DNA from: a virus
Length of the DNA: 41,625 bases
Strand: one strand, 5' to 3'
IMG/VR virus record: IMGVR_UViG_3300010373_000022
Span: 1 to 41,625 of that record
The notes under the pieces are model-generated. The model did no database searches. It had not been told where the DNA came from and worked only from the letters and a program-made list of their open reading frames with translations. Positions 21,154-29,704 of the stretch are shown here, in pieces. Position numbers and translations under genes: made by a program. Positions within the stretch are counted from its first letter, which is position 1. Every line of letters begins with the position of its first letter.

Positions 21154-21822
21154 ATGGTCGATCTTCCCGCCGTCGTGCGGTGCGTCCTCTTCGCACCCGT
21201 CGCCTGGCTCTACCCATCGGTAATTGCCGAATTGATGGGCGCCGACGTCGACCTGGTCCGGGACCAGTGTTGCGACCTCAACGTATCGGGATGGCTCGAT
21301 GTGGTCGATGCGGACCCCGAGCCGCTCGTGATGCTCAGCCCTGATGCGATGCAGCGCCTCGGTGTCGAGCTCGGAGACGAGGACAGTCCCACGGGCTACG
21401 TGCCGATCGAGCGGGAGGATGATCATCCGCGGGACTTGCCGCTCTCGGAGCCGGACCAGGTCGTGGATCCGCAGCCGACTCCGCTCGAGTGGGATGAGGC
21501 CAGAGAGGAGCTGGAGACCTACCTCTCAGAGTTGCTCCATTGGCGACGATCGCCGCTCCCCGGCCTGATCGACCGCGTGCCCTGGCCCACAGTGCTCTAC
21601 ATGGGTCTGCCCGGCCAGTGGAGCGAGCTGAAGCCCGAATGGGGGCCGTGCGTCGATTGTCGGTCGCGCGAGGCCAGACGCCAGGCCACTCCCCACTATG
21701 ACGAGCAGGGCAAGCCCTTTATCCCGCCGGCCCCGCTCGACCGGTGCTGTCTTCGGTGCATGACCTGGGGATGGGACCGGCATTTCCGACCCAAGGAGGC
21801 GCGCGGGAGAAAGCCCGCATGA
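21154..21822 (+). CDS. Hypothetical zinc-binding protein with winged-helix-like start
   Basis: The product has 222 residues. Residues 5-60 (VVRCVLFAPVAWLYPSVIAE, then MGADVDLVRDQCCDLNVSGW) resemble a winged helix of replication or transcription regulators; residues 170-205 hold CVDCRSREARR and CCLRC, a possible zinc site. The middle is acidic and Pro-rich. Coupled to the next gene by ATGA. A regulator of the late operon is conceivable, from position and fold only. Confidence 0.55.
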   Translation: MVDLPAVVRCVLFAPVAWLYPSVIAELMGADVDLVRDQCCDLNVSGWLDVVDADPEPLVMLSPDAMQRLGVELGDEDSPTGYVPIEREDDHPRDLPLSEPDQVVDPQPTPLEWDEAREELETYLSELLHWRRSPLPGLIDRVPWPTVLYMGLPGQWSELKPEWGPCVDCRSREARRQATPHYDEQGKPFIPPAPLDRCCLRCMTWGWDRHFRPKEARGRKPA

Positions 21823-22040
21823 AACGCTCGTTCCGCAATCTATTGATCGGTCTTGCCCGGCGCGAGGGGCTCTCCCTGGGCGAGCTCGGCCGCGGCTTTG
21901 AGCTCAGTCGATCGACCATCCGCAAGATCCTCGAGGACCTCGAGCTCGAGGAGAAAAGTGCACACCTCCAAAATTTTCTTTCCGATCGCCGGCCGAGACT
22001 TACGTCGCGCGGACCCTCCAAAAAGTGCGCGGATCGGTAG
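21819..22040 (+). CDS. Small helix-turn-helix protein
   Basis: The product has 73 residues: LLIGLARREGLSLGELGRGF then ELSRSTIRKILEDLE is a clear helix-turn-helix, similar to sigma-70 region 4 or resolvase-type HTH domains. The C-terminus is basic. It stands at the head of the late operon and could be its activator or bind terminase sites; both are inferences. Confidence 0.65.
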   Translation: MKRSFRNLLIGLARREGLSLGELGRGFELSRSTIRKILEDLELEEKSAHLQNFLSDRRPRLTSRGPSKKCADR

Positions 22041-22064
22041 CGGATCTATAGAGGGGGAATTCTC

Positions 22065-22214
22065 GTGACCCGCTACCGCACCGCCAAACTCATCGTCGGC
22101 GACGTCCTCTTCTGGGTCGTCTGCGTGGCGATCGTCCTGGCCGTGTGCGCGATCGGTCGCGAGCCCTGGAGAGGCTTCACTGAAAGGCTCCCGGAGCTGA
22201 GTTCCGATGGCTGA
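22065..22214 (+). CDS. 49-residue single-span membrane protein
   Basis: GTG start after GAGGGGG. One membrane helix (VLFWVVCVAIVLAVCAIG) lies between a basic N-terminus and a polar C-terminus. It overlaps the next gene by eight bases. In the candidate lysis cassette it could be a holin-like or accessory protein. Confidence 0.55.
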   Translation: MTRYRTAKLIVGDVLFWVVCVAIVLAVCAIGREPWRGFTERLPELSSDG

Positions 22215-22797
22215 TCAGCCTTGCAAATGGCCCGACGCGCACGCCTACTTCTGGATCGACTTCTCGCGCGTGCCGCCGCCGTTGACGTCAGAGGACTTCT
22301 CCGCGGCGGTCGCCTGGGCGGTCGAGCAATGGCAGTCTGCATGCGACTTCGTGTTCACGCCGGTCACCAACTCGGTCTATGCCCGCCTTGTCTGTAGCTT
22401 CGGCCTGCTCGACGAGTCAGGCGTGGAGCTCGGCCTCACTCAGGAGCCCTGCGGCGTCGATCCCCGGGCCCAGCTCTGGTCGAAGTACAACACGGTCGCC
22501 GCCTGGTCCCCGGCTCGCCTCAAGCTGACCGTGCTCCACGAGCTCGGCCACTTCCTCGGCCTGCAACACGCGCCCGACGGTACCAAGTCGATCATGTCGG
22601 CGATCCTGGATGAGTCCTTGACCGGGCTCACACCTTACGACATCGCCACGATCCAGGCCCTCTACGGGCAGCACCCCAGCGCGGTTGGCACGCCGGCGAC
22701 GCCTTCCCCCCAGTCCCAAACCTACGACCCGGTCGAGATCCCGCTCCCCACGGGCGGCAAGCTCCGGGTCGAGTTCACGTTCGTCCCTGGCTCATGA
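22207..22797 (+). CDS. Matrixin-like zinc metalloprotease
   Basis: The product has 196 residues. HELGHFLGLQH (His111, Glu112, His115, His121) is the three-histidine metzincin site, and Met130 in SIMS fits the Met-turn. The segment FSAAVAWAVEQWQSACDFVF matches the start of matrixin catalytic domains. There is no signal peptide or propeptide. Three small membrane proteins surround it immediately before terminase, where lysis genes often lie. It may therefore take part in release of phage from a protein-rich envelope, or process virion proteins. Confidence 0.8.
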   Translation: MADQPCKWPDAHAYFWIDFSRVPPPLTSEDFSAAVAWAVEQWQSACDFVFTPVTNSVYARLVCSFGLLDESGVELGLTQEPCGVDPRAQLWSKYNTVAAWSPARLKLTVLHELGHFLGLQHAPDGTKSIMSAILDESLTGLTPYDIATIQALYGQHPSAVGTPATPSPQSQTYDPVEIPLPTGGKLRVEFTFVPGS

Positions 22798-22877
22798 CCG
22801 AGCTCGATCTCCGCGTCTTCGTCTGGGTGGGCTGTGTGCTCGCCCTGGTCCTCTTCGTCGCACCTCTCGTGAGTTGA
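22794..22877 (+). CDS. 27-residue membrane peptide
   Basis: Its ATG overlaps the protease stop (ATGA). Reads MTELDLRVFVWVGCVLALVL then FVAPLVS, almost entirely one membrane helix. The stop is one of three TGA triplets spaced by five bases (22870, 22875, 22880). Confidence 0.5.
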   Translation: MTELDLRVFVWVGCVLALVLFVAPLVS

Positions 22878-22884
22878 GCTGAGC

Positions 22885-23193
22885 ATGTTCACCGCGCTTT
22901 ACCAGTGGGTCGCCGGCGTCGTCGTCTCGAGGCTGATCAACAAGACTCTGACCGGCGTGCCCGCCGCGATCGCCGCGCACGTCAACGTGTCGGCCCTGGC
23001 GCTGGTCGCGTTCAAGGCCTGGCAGACCGGCGGGGGAGTCGTCGCCGTCGAGCAGGCCCTCCTGAGCCAGGTCGCCGCCTACGTGCCGGCGTCGGACGTG
23101 ACGCTCGTCGCCTCCGGCCTGGTGTTCACCTTCGAGATCGAGCGGCGATTCGGCCTGCCCGCCCCGACCGCTGGCGTCAACGTCACGCCCTGA
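22885..23193 (+). CDS. Holin-like small membrane protein
   Basis: The product has 102 residues with amphipathic or hydrophobic helices (LYQWVAGVVVSRLINKTLTG; VPAAIAAHVNVSALALVAF) and a less polar C-terminal part. The size, hydrophobicity and position after a protease fit a holin or a membrane anchor, but no family is recognised. Confidence 0.5.
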   Translation: MFTALYQWVAGVVVSRLINKTLTGVPAAIAAHVNVSALALVAFKAWQTGGGVVAVEQALLSQVAAYVPASDVTLVASGLVFTFEIERRFGLPAPTAGVNVTP

Positions 23194-23245
23194 CCAGCTC
23201 CCCGGTACCAGCAACGCCAACCCTCGATCGAGCGGAGCAACTGCG

Positions 23246-23512
23246 ATGGACCACCACGGCCGGATTCACGCTTTGACCGCGACCGGCTCGGTGTGGTGGG
23301 TCATTGACCAGGTCTATCGGTACGGGCCGAGCTGGTCCGTGGTACCGCCGCTCTTCCTCGCGATCGCCGGACTGGTCGGAGCCGTCAACGGCTACCTCAA
23401 TGACCGCCAGGCTCGGCGGCATCGGGAGGAGGAGCACAGGCTCAAGCTCAAGACCGCCGACACGTTCGCGGGACTCCCCAACTGGCGCCCGCTCGATCCG
23501 CACCCGAACTGA
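23246..23512 (+). CDS. Single-span membrane protein before terminase
   Basis: The product has 88 residues: one membrane helix (VVPPLFLAIAGLVGAVNGYL) followed by a very charged tail (NDRQARRHREEEHRLKLKTA). An N-out/C-in holin-accessory or spanin-like layout is possible. The gap 23194-23245 contains nothing else. Confidence 0.55.
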   Translation: MDHHGRIHALTATGSVWWVIDQVYRYGPSWSVVPPLFLAIAGLVGAVNGYLNDRQARRHREEEHRLKLKTADTFAGLPNWRPLDPHPN

Positions 23513-23539
23513 GCTGGCTTGACAGGTTGACACCTGAAA

Positions 23540-24007
23540 ATGCGGGAAAAGTGGACCGAAAACTTCCTGGCCGCGCTGCAGCTCTCGCCCAACGTCGCCG
23601 CGGCGTGCCGGGAAGCCGGCATCAGCCGCCAGGCCGCGTACGAGCGACGCAAGGCGGACCAGGAGTTCTCCCGCGCCTGGGACGATGCGATCGAGGAATC
23701 GACGGACGAGCTGGTCGGGGAGATGTACCGCCGCGCGATCCGCGGCGTCGATCGCCAGGTCCTCTACCGGGGCGAGCCGGTCCTCGGCGTCAACGGGCAA
23801 CCGCTGGTCGAGACGCACTACTCGGACACGCTGGCGATCTTCCTGGCGAAAGCCCACCGTCCGCACATCTATGCCGATCGGCTCCAGGCCGAGCACTCGG
23901 GTGACCTGACGATCCGCGTCGAGTACGCCGATGCCGACAGTGACATTGAGCCTCCCGCGGCCCCATCCGGCCCAGGCGAGGATCCTGCGGGAGGTGAAGC
24001 GGTTTAA
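23540..24007 (+). CDS. terS: Terminase small subunit
   Basis: The product has 155 residues. The N-terminus is a helix-turn-helix typical of small terminases (FLAALQLSPNVAAACREAGI, then SRQAAYERRKADQEFSRAWD); then RAIRGVDRQVLYRGEPVLG and YSDTLAIFLAKAHRP, which are characteristic of this family. It recognises phage DNA for packaging. It overlaps the large subunit gene by 77 bases in another frame. Confidence 0.88.
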   Translation: MREKWTENFLAALQLSPNVAAACREAGISRQAAYERRKADQEFSRAWDDAIEESTDELVGEMYRRAIRGVDRQVLYRGEPVLGVNGQPLVETHYSDTLAIFLAKAHRPHIYADRLQAEHSGDLTIRVEYADADSDIEPPAAPSGPGEDPAGGEAV

Positions 24008-25151
24008 CTGCGTGCCCTGCGGGCGCCGGTTCGGCAAGACGACGATGGGCCTCCATCGGCTCACGCCGCCGATGCTCGAGGGTTTTCCGGTCGGCTGGTT
24101 TGCACCCAGGTTCAAGTATCTGACCGAGGTCTGGCGCGACTTCCGCCGCGTGCTCAAGCCGATCACCCGTCACAAGGACGAATCCCAGCGGCGGATCGAG
24201 CTCGTGACCGGTGGCTCGATCGAGTTCTGGTCGCTCGAGGATGGAGACGCCGGCCGCTCGCGAAAATATAAGCGAATCGTCATTGATGAAGCGGCCAAGG
24301 TCAAGAACCTCGAGCAGGCCTGGACGCAGGCGATCCGGCCGACTCTGACCGACTTCCGCGGCGGGGCGGACTTCTACAGCACGCCGAAGGGCCGCAACTT
24401 CTTCTGGAAGACGTTCACCTATGGTCTCGATCCGCTCCGGCCGGACTGGGCGACCTGGTCCGACGGCCCGAATCGCGGCCTGCCCACGTTCCTGAACCCG
24501 TTCATCGACCCCCAGGAGATCGAGGACCTCCGCCGCGGCCTCCCCGAGCGCGTGTTCCGCCAGGAGCTGCTCGCCGAGTTCCTCGAGGACGCCGGCGGCG
24601 TGTTCCGCGGCGTTGCCGAGGCGGTCGATCAGGGACGCTCGCAGAACGACGCCCCCGACCGACACCGCCACTACACGGCGGGCGTCGACCTGGCCCGCGT
24701 CGAGGACTTCACGGTCATCTGCGTGCTCGACGCCCTGGGCCGCCAGGTCTACTTCGAGCGGTTCAATCAGATCTCCTGGGAGCGGCAGATCGCCGCCGTC
24801 GTCGCGGTTGCCGAGGCGTATGACGCGGACGTCGTCCTGGACAGCACGGGCGTCGGCGACCCGATCTTCGAGCGGCTCCGCAACGCGGGTTTGAGCGTCG
24901 TTCCCTATGCGTTCACCAACGCCTCGAAGGAAGCGCTGATCAATCACCTGGCGATGTCGATCGAGCAGGGCAAGATCCGCTTGATGGACCTCGAAGAGCA
25001 GACGGCCGAGCTGCTCGCCTATGAGTACGAGCTGACGCCGTCGCGCAACGTGCGAATGAACGCGCCCGAGGGGATGCACGACGATTGCGTGATCGGTCTC
25101 GCCCTGGCGGCCTGGGGCGCCACGAATCAGAAGTGGATCGAGGTCCTCTGA
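23931..25151 (+). CDS. terL: Terminase large subunit
   Basis: The product has 406 residues. The ATPase part has GRRFGKTT at 31-38 (Walker A) and RIVIDE with Asp119/Glu120 (Walker B). The RNase-H-like nuclease has Asp253 in TAGVDLARVEDF, Asp304 in VVLDSTGVGD and Asp384/385 in MHDDCVIGLALA. It translocates and cuts phage DNA at the portal. The start is ATG 23931; GTG 23940 is possible. Its TGA overlaps the portal ATG. Confidence 0.93.
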   Translation: MPTVTLSLPRPHPAQARILREVKRFNCVPCGRRFGKTTMGLHRLTPPMLEGFPVGWFAPRFKYLTEVWRDFRRVLKPITRHKDESQRRIELVTGGSIEFWSLEDGDAGRSRKYKRIVIDEAAKVKNLEQAWTQAIRPTLTDFRGGADFYSTPKGRNFFWKTFTYGLDPLRPDWATWSDGPNRGLPTFLNPFIDPQEIEDLRRGLPERVFRQELLAEFLEDAGGVFRGVAEAVDQGRSQNDAPDRHRHYTAGVDLARVEDFTVICVLDALGRQVYFERFNQISWERQIAAVVAVAEAYDADVVLDSTGVGDPIFERLRNAGLSVVPYAFTNASKEALINHLAMSIEQGKIRLMDLEEQTAELLAYEYELTPSRNVRMNAPEGMHDDCVIGLALAAWGATNQKWIEVL

Positions 25152-26512
25152 TGGCAGCCGGACCGAGCCGATTCAAGCTCGCCTGGGACCAGATCACGCG
25201 CGGGGTCTCGGCGGTCTGGACCCGGATCGGCGGCCAAGGCCTCGGCTCGCGACTGCGGTACCTGCTCCCGGGCGCCCGCCTCGATTACGAGCGCGAGGCC
25301 GGCGACCTGTGGATGTCCTCACTGGTCGCGATCGCCCTCAAGTGGGTGGGCGACAATTACCCCAAGCCGCGGCTCCAGGTCTCGCGCGTCGCCCGCGACG
25401 GCAGCTACGTCCCGCTCCCCAGGCACCGCGTCTGCGATTTGATGCGGCGGCCCAACCCGTACTACACGGGCCGCGTGCTCGCCAAGGCGATCGCCCTCTC
25501 GCTCCTGACCGACGGCAACGCCTACGTCGTCAAGATCCGCGACGGGCTCGGCCGGCCGGCGCAGCTCTGGTGGGTCCCGCACTGGCTGATTCAGCCGATC
25601 TGGGAGACGGACACCGGCGCCGCTTACATCAAGGGGTACCAGTTCCTTCGCGATTACCAGGTCGTCACGCTCGCGCCGCAGGATGTGATCCACTTCCGAG
25701 ACGGCCTCGATCCCCGGAACGATCGCCTGGGGCTCGCGGCGATCAAGGGCCAGCTCCGCGAGATCTGCACGGATAACGAGGTCTCCGGGTACACGGCCTC
25801 GATCCTCCGCAACCTGGGCGTCCCCGGCCTGGTGGCGATCCCCAAGGACGGCGCGAAGCTGACGCCGGACCAGGGCAACAAGCTCAAGGAGCGGATCCGC
25901 GACACGCTCACAGGCGACATGCGGGGCGACACGCTGGTGTTGCTCTCCGGCAGTGTCGAGCTGGTGAAGATCGGCTTCAGTCCGGAGGAGATGCGGCTCG
26001 ACAAGCTGCCCGCGCGGGGCGAGGCCCGGATCCTGGCGGCCCTGGGCGTCTCGCCGATGGTTGTCGGCCTGCCCGACCCCAACAAGACGTACAGCAACCT
26101 CAAGGAAGCCAACTCGGCCGGCTGGCGGCACTGCATCGTCCCGCTCCAGGACCTGGTGGCGGACACCCTCGATCTTCACCTCCTGCCCGAGTTCGACGAC
26201 CCCGAGAAGTATCGGGTCGGCTTCGATTACAGCGACGTGGAAGCGCTGCAAGAGGACCTGAGCGAGAAGCATGAGCGCGTGCGTGAAGATTTCAAGGCCA
26301 ATTTAATTGAGCAAAACGAGGCAAGGGACCTTCTCGGCTATGAACCACACCCCGATGGCGACCGGTTTTTCTTCGAGCTTGCGGGCGGCGGGAGCGATCC
26401 AAGTGCTCCCGACGACCCCGACGACTCTTCGCCTGGCACCCCGACCAAGCCAGACGACGAAGACTCAAACGTTGCTGAAGAGGATGGAGAGCAGAGTCGA
26501 GACGCTGCGTAG
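25151..26512 (+). CDS. HK97-family portal protein
   Basis: The product has 453 residues. It has the phage portal pattern: LWMSSLVAIALKWVGDNYPK, then DLMRRPNPYYTGRVLAKAIA, LTDGNAYVVKIRD, DVIHFRDGLDPRNDRLGLA, and ILAALGVSPMVVGLPD with YSNLKEA. The C-terminus is acidic. It forms the dodecameric ring through which DNA is packaged. ATG 25151 shares its A with the terminase stop. Confidence 0.93.
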   Translation: MAAGPSRFKLAWDQITRGVSAVWTRIGGQGLGSRLRYLLPGARLDYEREAGDLWMSSLVAIALKWVGDNYPKPRLQVSRVARDGSYVPLPRHRVCDLMRRPNPYYTGRVLAKAIALSLLTDGNAYVVKIRDGLGRPAQLWWVPHWLIQPIWETDTGAAYIKGYQFLRDYQVVTLAPQDVIHFRDGLDPRNDRLGLAAIKGQLREICTDNEVSGYTASILRNLGVPGLVAIPKDGAKLTPDQGNKLKERIRDTLTGDMRGDTLVLLSGSVELVKIGFSPEEMRLDKLPARGEARILAALGVSPMVVGLPDPNKTYSNLKEANSAGWRHCIVPLQDLVADTLDLHLLPEFDDPEKYRVGFDYSDVEALQEDLSEKHERVREDFKANLIEQNEARDLLGYEPHPDGDRFFFELAGGGSDPSAPDDPDDSSPGTPTKPDDEDSNVAEEDGEQSRDAA

Positions 26513-26735
26513 CCAGCTGGATCGTCTCAACACGGGCGGCGGGGACGGACGCCGGCAGTTCACGATCTCAGTCCCCGTGTCGCGCGACGGCGGCCCGATC
26601 GAGACCATGAGTTTTGCGGTCACGGCCAACACCAGGTCCGAGGCCCGGGCGATCGTCAAGCGGATGCTCAACGGCGGCAAGCTCGGCCGCCAGCGGTTGC
26701 CGATCTCCACCGAGATCGAGCGGCTCTACGCCTGA
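26484..26735 (+). CDS. Small protein between portal and MuF genes
   Basis: The product has 83 residues: a short coiled coil (MESRVETLRSQLDRLNTGGG) and a beta/alpha domain (RQFTISVPVSRDGGPIETMS; TRSEARAIVKRMLNGGKLGR). It overlaps the portal end by 29 bases in another frame, and ends at TGATG with the next gene. Start position is uncertain. Possibly a capsid assembly factor. Confidence 0.55.
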   Translation: MESRVETLRSQLDRLNTGGGDGRRQFTISVPVSRDGGPIETMSFAVTANTRSEARAIVKRMLNGGKLGRQRLPISTEIERLYA

Positions 26736-28534
26736 TGGCCGCCGAGGCGAACACATACGGCCTGCCGACCGGCGAGAACGTCCGCCGTGCGCTGGTCCGG
26801 CTCTTCCGCGAGCAACGCGCGAACCTGATCGCCGCGCTGACTCCGCCGAAGCAAAAGTCGGCCGAGCAGCTCCCCGAGCTGCCGAACCAGCTCCCGGACA
26901 TCAGGCCCGGGCTCCACGACTTCATCGACGTGATGACGCCGCTGATCACGGCCTACTGGGACAAGGCCGGCCAGACCTTCTTCGCGAAGCATGATCTCGA
27001 TCCTGAGAAATGGCAGGTCGTCAACCCGCACACGAAGGCCATGATCGAGCAGTCGGTCCTGGCCTTCAGCGAGTCGACGCTGAAGACCACCAACCTCGCG
27101 CTCGACGAAGCGCTCAAACGCACGCGGGAGGAGCTGGTCGCCGGCGTCGTGACCCGGGGCGAGTCGATCGAGCAGCTCACAGACCGGATCCAGAGCGTCT
27201 TCACCGCGGCCGAGACCTGGCGGGCCAGGCGGATCGCCCAGACCGAGACGTCGCGAGCGGTCCATGGAGCCAACGAGGCGGCCGCACTGCAGTGGGGCGG
27301 CGTGGCCGGCTGGGAGTGGCTGCTCTCGAGCGACGCGTGCCCGATGTGCCAGACGATCGGCCGGCGGGCGAAGTTCGTGAGGCTCGGCCAGGCGTTCGCC
27401 GTGATCGGGTCCAATCCGGCCTATGCCGAGGTGAAGTACCCGCCGGCTCACCCGCACTGCAATTGCACGGTGGTGGAGGTCCTGACCGAGGACGACTCGA
27501 AGACGCCCTGGTCCGCCACACTGCATCAGCCGAAGCCCGAAGCGCAGGATTACCCGGACGGGCAACTGCCTGGTACCAGGCCCAAGCCGGAGCCCAAACC
27601 GAAACCAGCTCCGAAACCCAAGCCAAAGCCCAAGCCGCCGGCGAAGCCAACGACGAAGCCCCAGGAGCCCCACAAGACGATCCAGGAGCGGCTGGCCAGC
27701 TACACCGAGGGCGATGCCAAGGTCGCGGCCCTGGCGAAGATCCAGAGTGACGTCGACGCGGCTCAGGCCAGACAGGAGACGGCGCTCGCGGCCTGGAAGG
27801 CGACCGAGCATTTCAACCAGCTCCCGAGGGACAAGTGGACCGAGGAGATGCGGACCCAGCGCCGGAACCTGAGCGCGGCGCTGATGAACGCTCAGAACGA
27901 GCTGAATCGCGTGCGCGACTCGGTCCGCGATCGGGCGATGGAGGTCCTGCTCGTCCCGCCGAAGCAACGGATGAAGATCATCAGCCCGCAGAAGGGCAAG
28001 CCGATGAGCAAGCTCCCGGAGCCGCTCCGGGGCGAGGCCGAGAAGGGGCTCGAATGGTTCGGCCAGGTCCTCGCCAAGGGGCCGGGCCCAGCCCTCCTGG
28101 TCGCCCAGGGGAAGCTGGTCCCGAAGAACAGCGACGATCGGGCCAACGCGACGTATCAGCAAATCTTCCTGGAGCCGCACAACAAATCGCACATCGTCGT
28201 CCACGAAATGGGCCACTGCCTCGAGTTCCAGCACGCCAAGGAATCCGCGCACGCGTTCCTGAAGCATCGTGTCGGCGATGAGAAGCCGGCCAAGCTCAAG
28301 GAGCTTTTCCCGGAGAAGGGGTACAAGGACAACGAATTCGGCCGCAAGGATGAGTTCACACGGTCAATGAGCTTGCACTACGCGTACTACACCGGCAAGG
28401 ATTACGGGACCTATGCGACCGAGGTCCTGTCGATGGGCGTCCAGAAGCTGTACGAAGATCCCCACGGGTTCGCCGCCAAGGACCCCGAATACTGCAAGTT
28501 CATCCTCGGAATCCTTGATGGATCGTTGAGGTAA
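26735..28534 (+). CDS. MuF head-morphogenesis protein fused to a zinc metallopeptidase
   Basis: The product has 599 residues. Residues 60-255 form a MuF/SPP1-gp7 domain: RIAQTETSRAVHGANEAAAL, W-x-L-x-S-x-DACPMC, then YPPAHPHCNCTVVEV. A Pro/Lys linker (about 283-315), a helical region with WTEEMRTQRRNL, and a C-terminal zincin follow: HEMGH at 490-494 and, downstream, YATEVLSMGVQKLY, where Glu is a candidate third ligand. MuF proteins sit at the portal and can enter the host with DNA. Temperate-phage MuF proteins carrying toxin-like C-termini are a described family, so an injected effector is plausible. Confidence 0.85.
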   Translation: MAAEANTYGLPTGENVRRALVRLFREQRANLIAALTPPKQKSAEQLPELPNQLPDIRPGLHDFIDVMTPLITAYWDKAGQTFFAKHDLDPEKWQVVNPHTKAMIEQSVLAFSESTLKTTNLALDEALKRTREELVAGVVTRGESIEQLTDRIQSVFTAAETWRARRIAQTETSRAVHGANEAAALQWGGVAGWEWLLSSDACPMCQTIGRRAKFVRLGQAFAVIGSNPAYAEVKYPPAHPHCNCTVVEVLTEDDSKTPWSATLHQPKPEAQDYPDGQLPGTRPKPEPKPKPAPKPKPKPKPPAKPTTKPQEPHKTIQERLASYTEGDAKVAALAKIQSDVDAAQARQETALAAWKATEHFNQLPRDKWTEEMRTQRRNLSAALMNAQNELNRVRDSVRDRAMEVLLVPPKQRMKIISPQKGKPMSKLPEPLRGEAEKGLEWFGQVLAKGPGPALLVAQGKLVPKNSDDRANATYQQIFLEPHNKSHIVVHEMGHCLEFQHAKESAHAFLKHRVGDEKPAKLKELFPEKGYKDNEFGRKDEFTRSMSLHYAYYTGKDYGTYATEVLSMGVQKLYEDPHGFAAKDPEYCKFILGILDGSLR

Positions 28535-28535
28535 C

Positions 28536-28802
28536 ATGATCGGCAGAGTCACTTACCGCTATCCGTCGCGTCCGCTCGATCCGCCGGTTGTGCTGGTCCT
28601 GGGCGACGACCTGGTCTGGACCTCGGCCGAGCGGCCGGACATCGCCGACGATCTCAACGATTACTTCGGCATCGTGCTGGCGGAGTCGGGCCCTGCTGAC
28701 GGCAACGTGGCCGTCGCCGAAGTGGTCCGCGTCTCTCGGGCCCTGGGCGGCACTTACGAGCTCGAGGCGAAGAAGCCTGCCCCTGATGACAGGGTCTACT
28801 GA
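28536..28802 (+). CDS. Hypothetical 88-residue protein downstream of the MuF fusion
   Basis: The ATG lies two bases after the MuF stop. Reads MIGRVTYRYPSRPLDPPVVL with an acidic middle (ERPDIADDLNDYFGIVLAES). No family is recognised. Its acidic character and immediate position after a toxin-like gene allow an immunity role, but an ordinary head-assembly role is equally possible. It ends in a triple TGA. Confidence 0.55.
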   Translation: MIGRVTYRYPSRPLDPPVVLVLGDDLVWTSAERPDIADDLNDYFGIVLAESGPADGNVAVAEVVRVSRALGGTYELEAKKPAPDDRVY

Positions 28803-28885
28803 GCTGATCTGAGCTAAGCAGCTCCACACTTCGAATCCTCGTCAGGACGCCGCGCCCAGCTCGGCCGTCCCGGGAGCACTGCGCG

Positions 28886-29704
28886 ATGCCACTGAAGTAC
28901 AAGACCTTCGCCTTCCTCGACTGCAAGGCCGAGGGGGACGGCGACGGCTCGGAGTTCTCCGGGTACGCGGCCGTCTTCAACAACGTCGACAGCTACGGCG
29001 ACGTGATCGTCCCGGGCGCGTTCAAGCGGACCCTGGACGACTTCATGCTCAACGGCCAGATCTGCTTCAACCACGGCGAAGTGATCGGCAAGCCGCTCGA
29101 CGCCAAGGAAGATCAGAAGGGCCTGTTCATCCGGGGCAAGATCAGCGACACCGCCAAGGGCCGGGACTGCAAGACCCTCATCAAAGACAAGGTGATGAGG
29201 AAAATGTCGATCGGTTATCGCGCCGTGCAGGCGAAGAGCGCGGTTCCGGACGACGTGCGGAAATACTGGCAAGAGGTCGGTTACCAGCCTACCGAGCAGG
29301 ACGCCTTCAACCTGATCGACAACAAGTACGGCCTCACCTTCCTCCACGAGATCAAGCTGTACGAGGCCTCGCCCGTCGCCTTCCCCGCCAACACCGAGGC
29401 CGACATCACCGGGTCCAAGGGCATGCTCAAGCTCTCCGAGCTGGCCCAGCTCGTCAAGGAGCTCAAGGAAGGCCGCAAGCTCTCGACCTCCATGCGGGAT
29501 CGGCTCAGCGGTCATCACCAGTCCCTCTCGGCTGTCTGCAAGGACCTGGGCGACATTCTCACCGAGACGGCTCCGGCCTCCGAGACCGAACCCGAGCCGG
29601 ATCCCGACACCGACGGGAAAGCCCGCGCGGCGGCTCTGACCAAGGCCCGCAACGAACTTTCGCTCCTCCACCTCCACCCCGTTTTCACCAGGAACGATCG
29701 ATGA
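28886..29704 (+). CDS. HK97-type prohead serine protease
   Basis: The product has 272 residues. SGYAAVFNNVDSYGDVIVPG is the family signature at 25-44; His63 in CFNHGE and Ser108 in RKMSIGY are the catalytic pair. The C-terminal 100 residues (after 165) are linker and helical, perhaps a scaffold region. It matures the capsid. Its TGA overlaps the capsid gene ATG. Confidence 0.92.
   Translation: MPLKYKTFAFLDCKAEGDGDGSEFSGYAAVFNNVDSYGDVIVPGAFKRTLDDFMLNGQICFNHGEVIGKPLDAKEDQKGLFIRGKISDTAKGRDCKTLIKDKVMRKMSIGYRAVQAKSAVPDDVRKYWQEVGYQPTEQDAFNLIDNKYGLTFLHEIKLYEASPVAFPANTEADITGSKGMLKLSELAQLVKELKEGRKLSTSMRDRLSGHHQSLSAVCKDLGDILTETAPASETEPEPDPDTDGKARAAALTKARNELSLLHLHPVFTRNDR

Noticed and set aside
23519-23532. 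Two TTGACA boxes before the small terminase gene
   Set aside because: They lie 8-20 bases from the ATG, leaving no room for a -10 box and leader, so a promoter for terminase is not credible.
26726-28267. Minus-strand open frame of 513 codons
   Set aside because: Antisense shadow of the MuF gene; no domains, no ribosome site.
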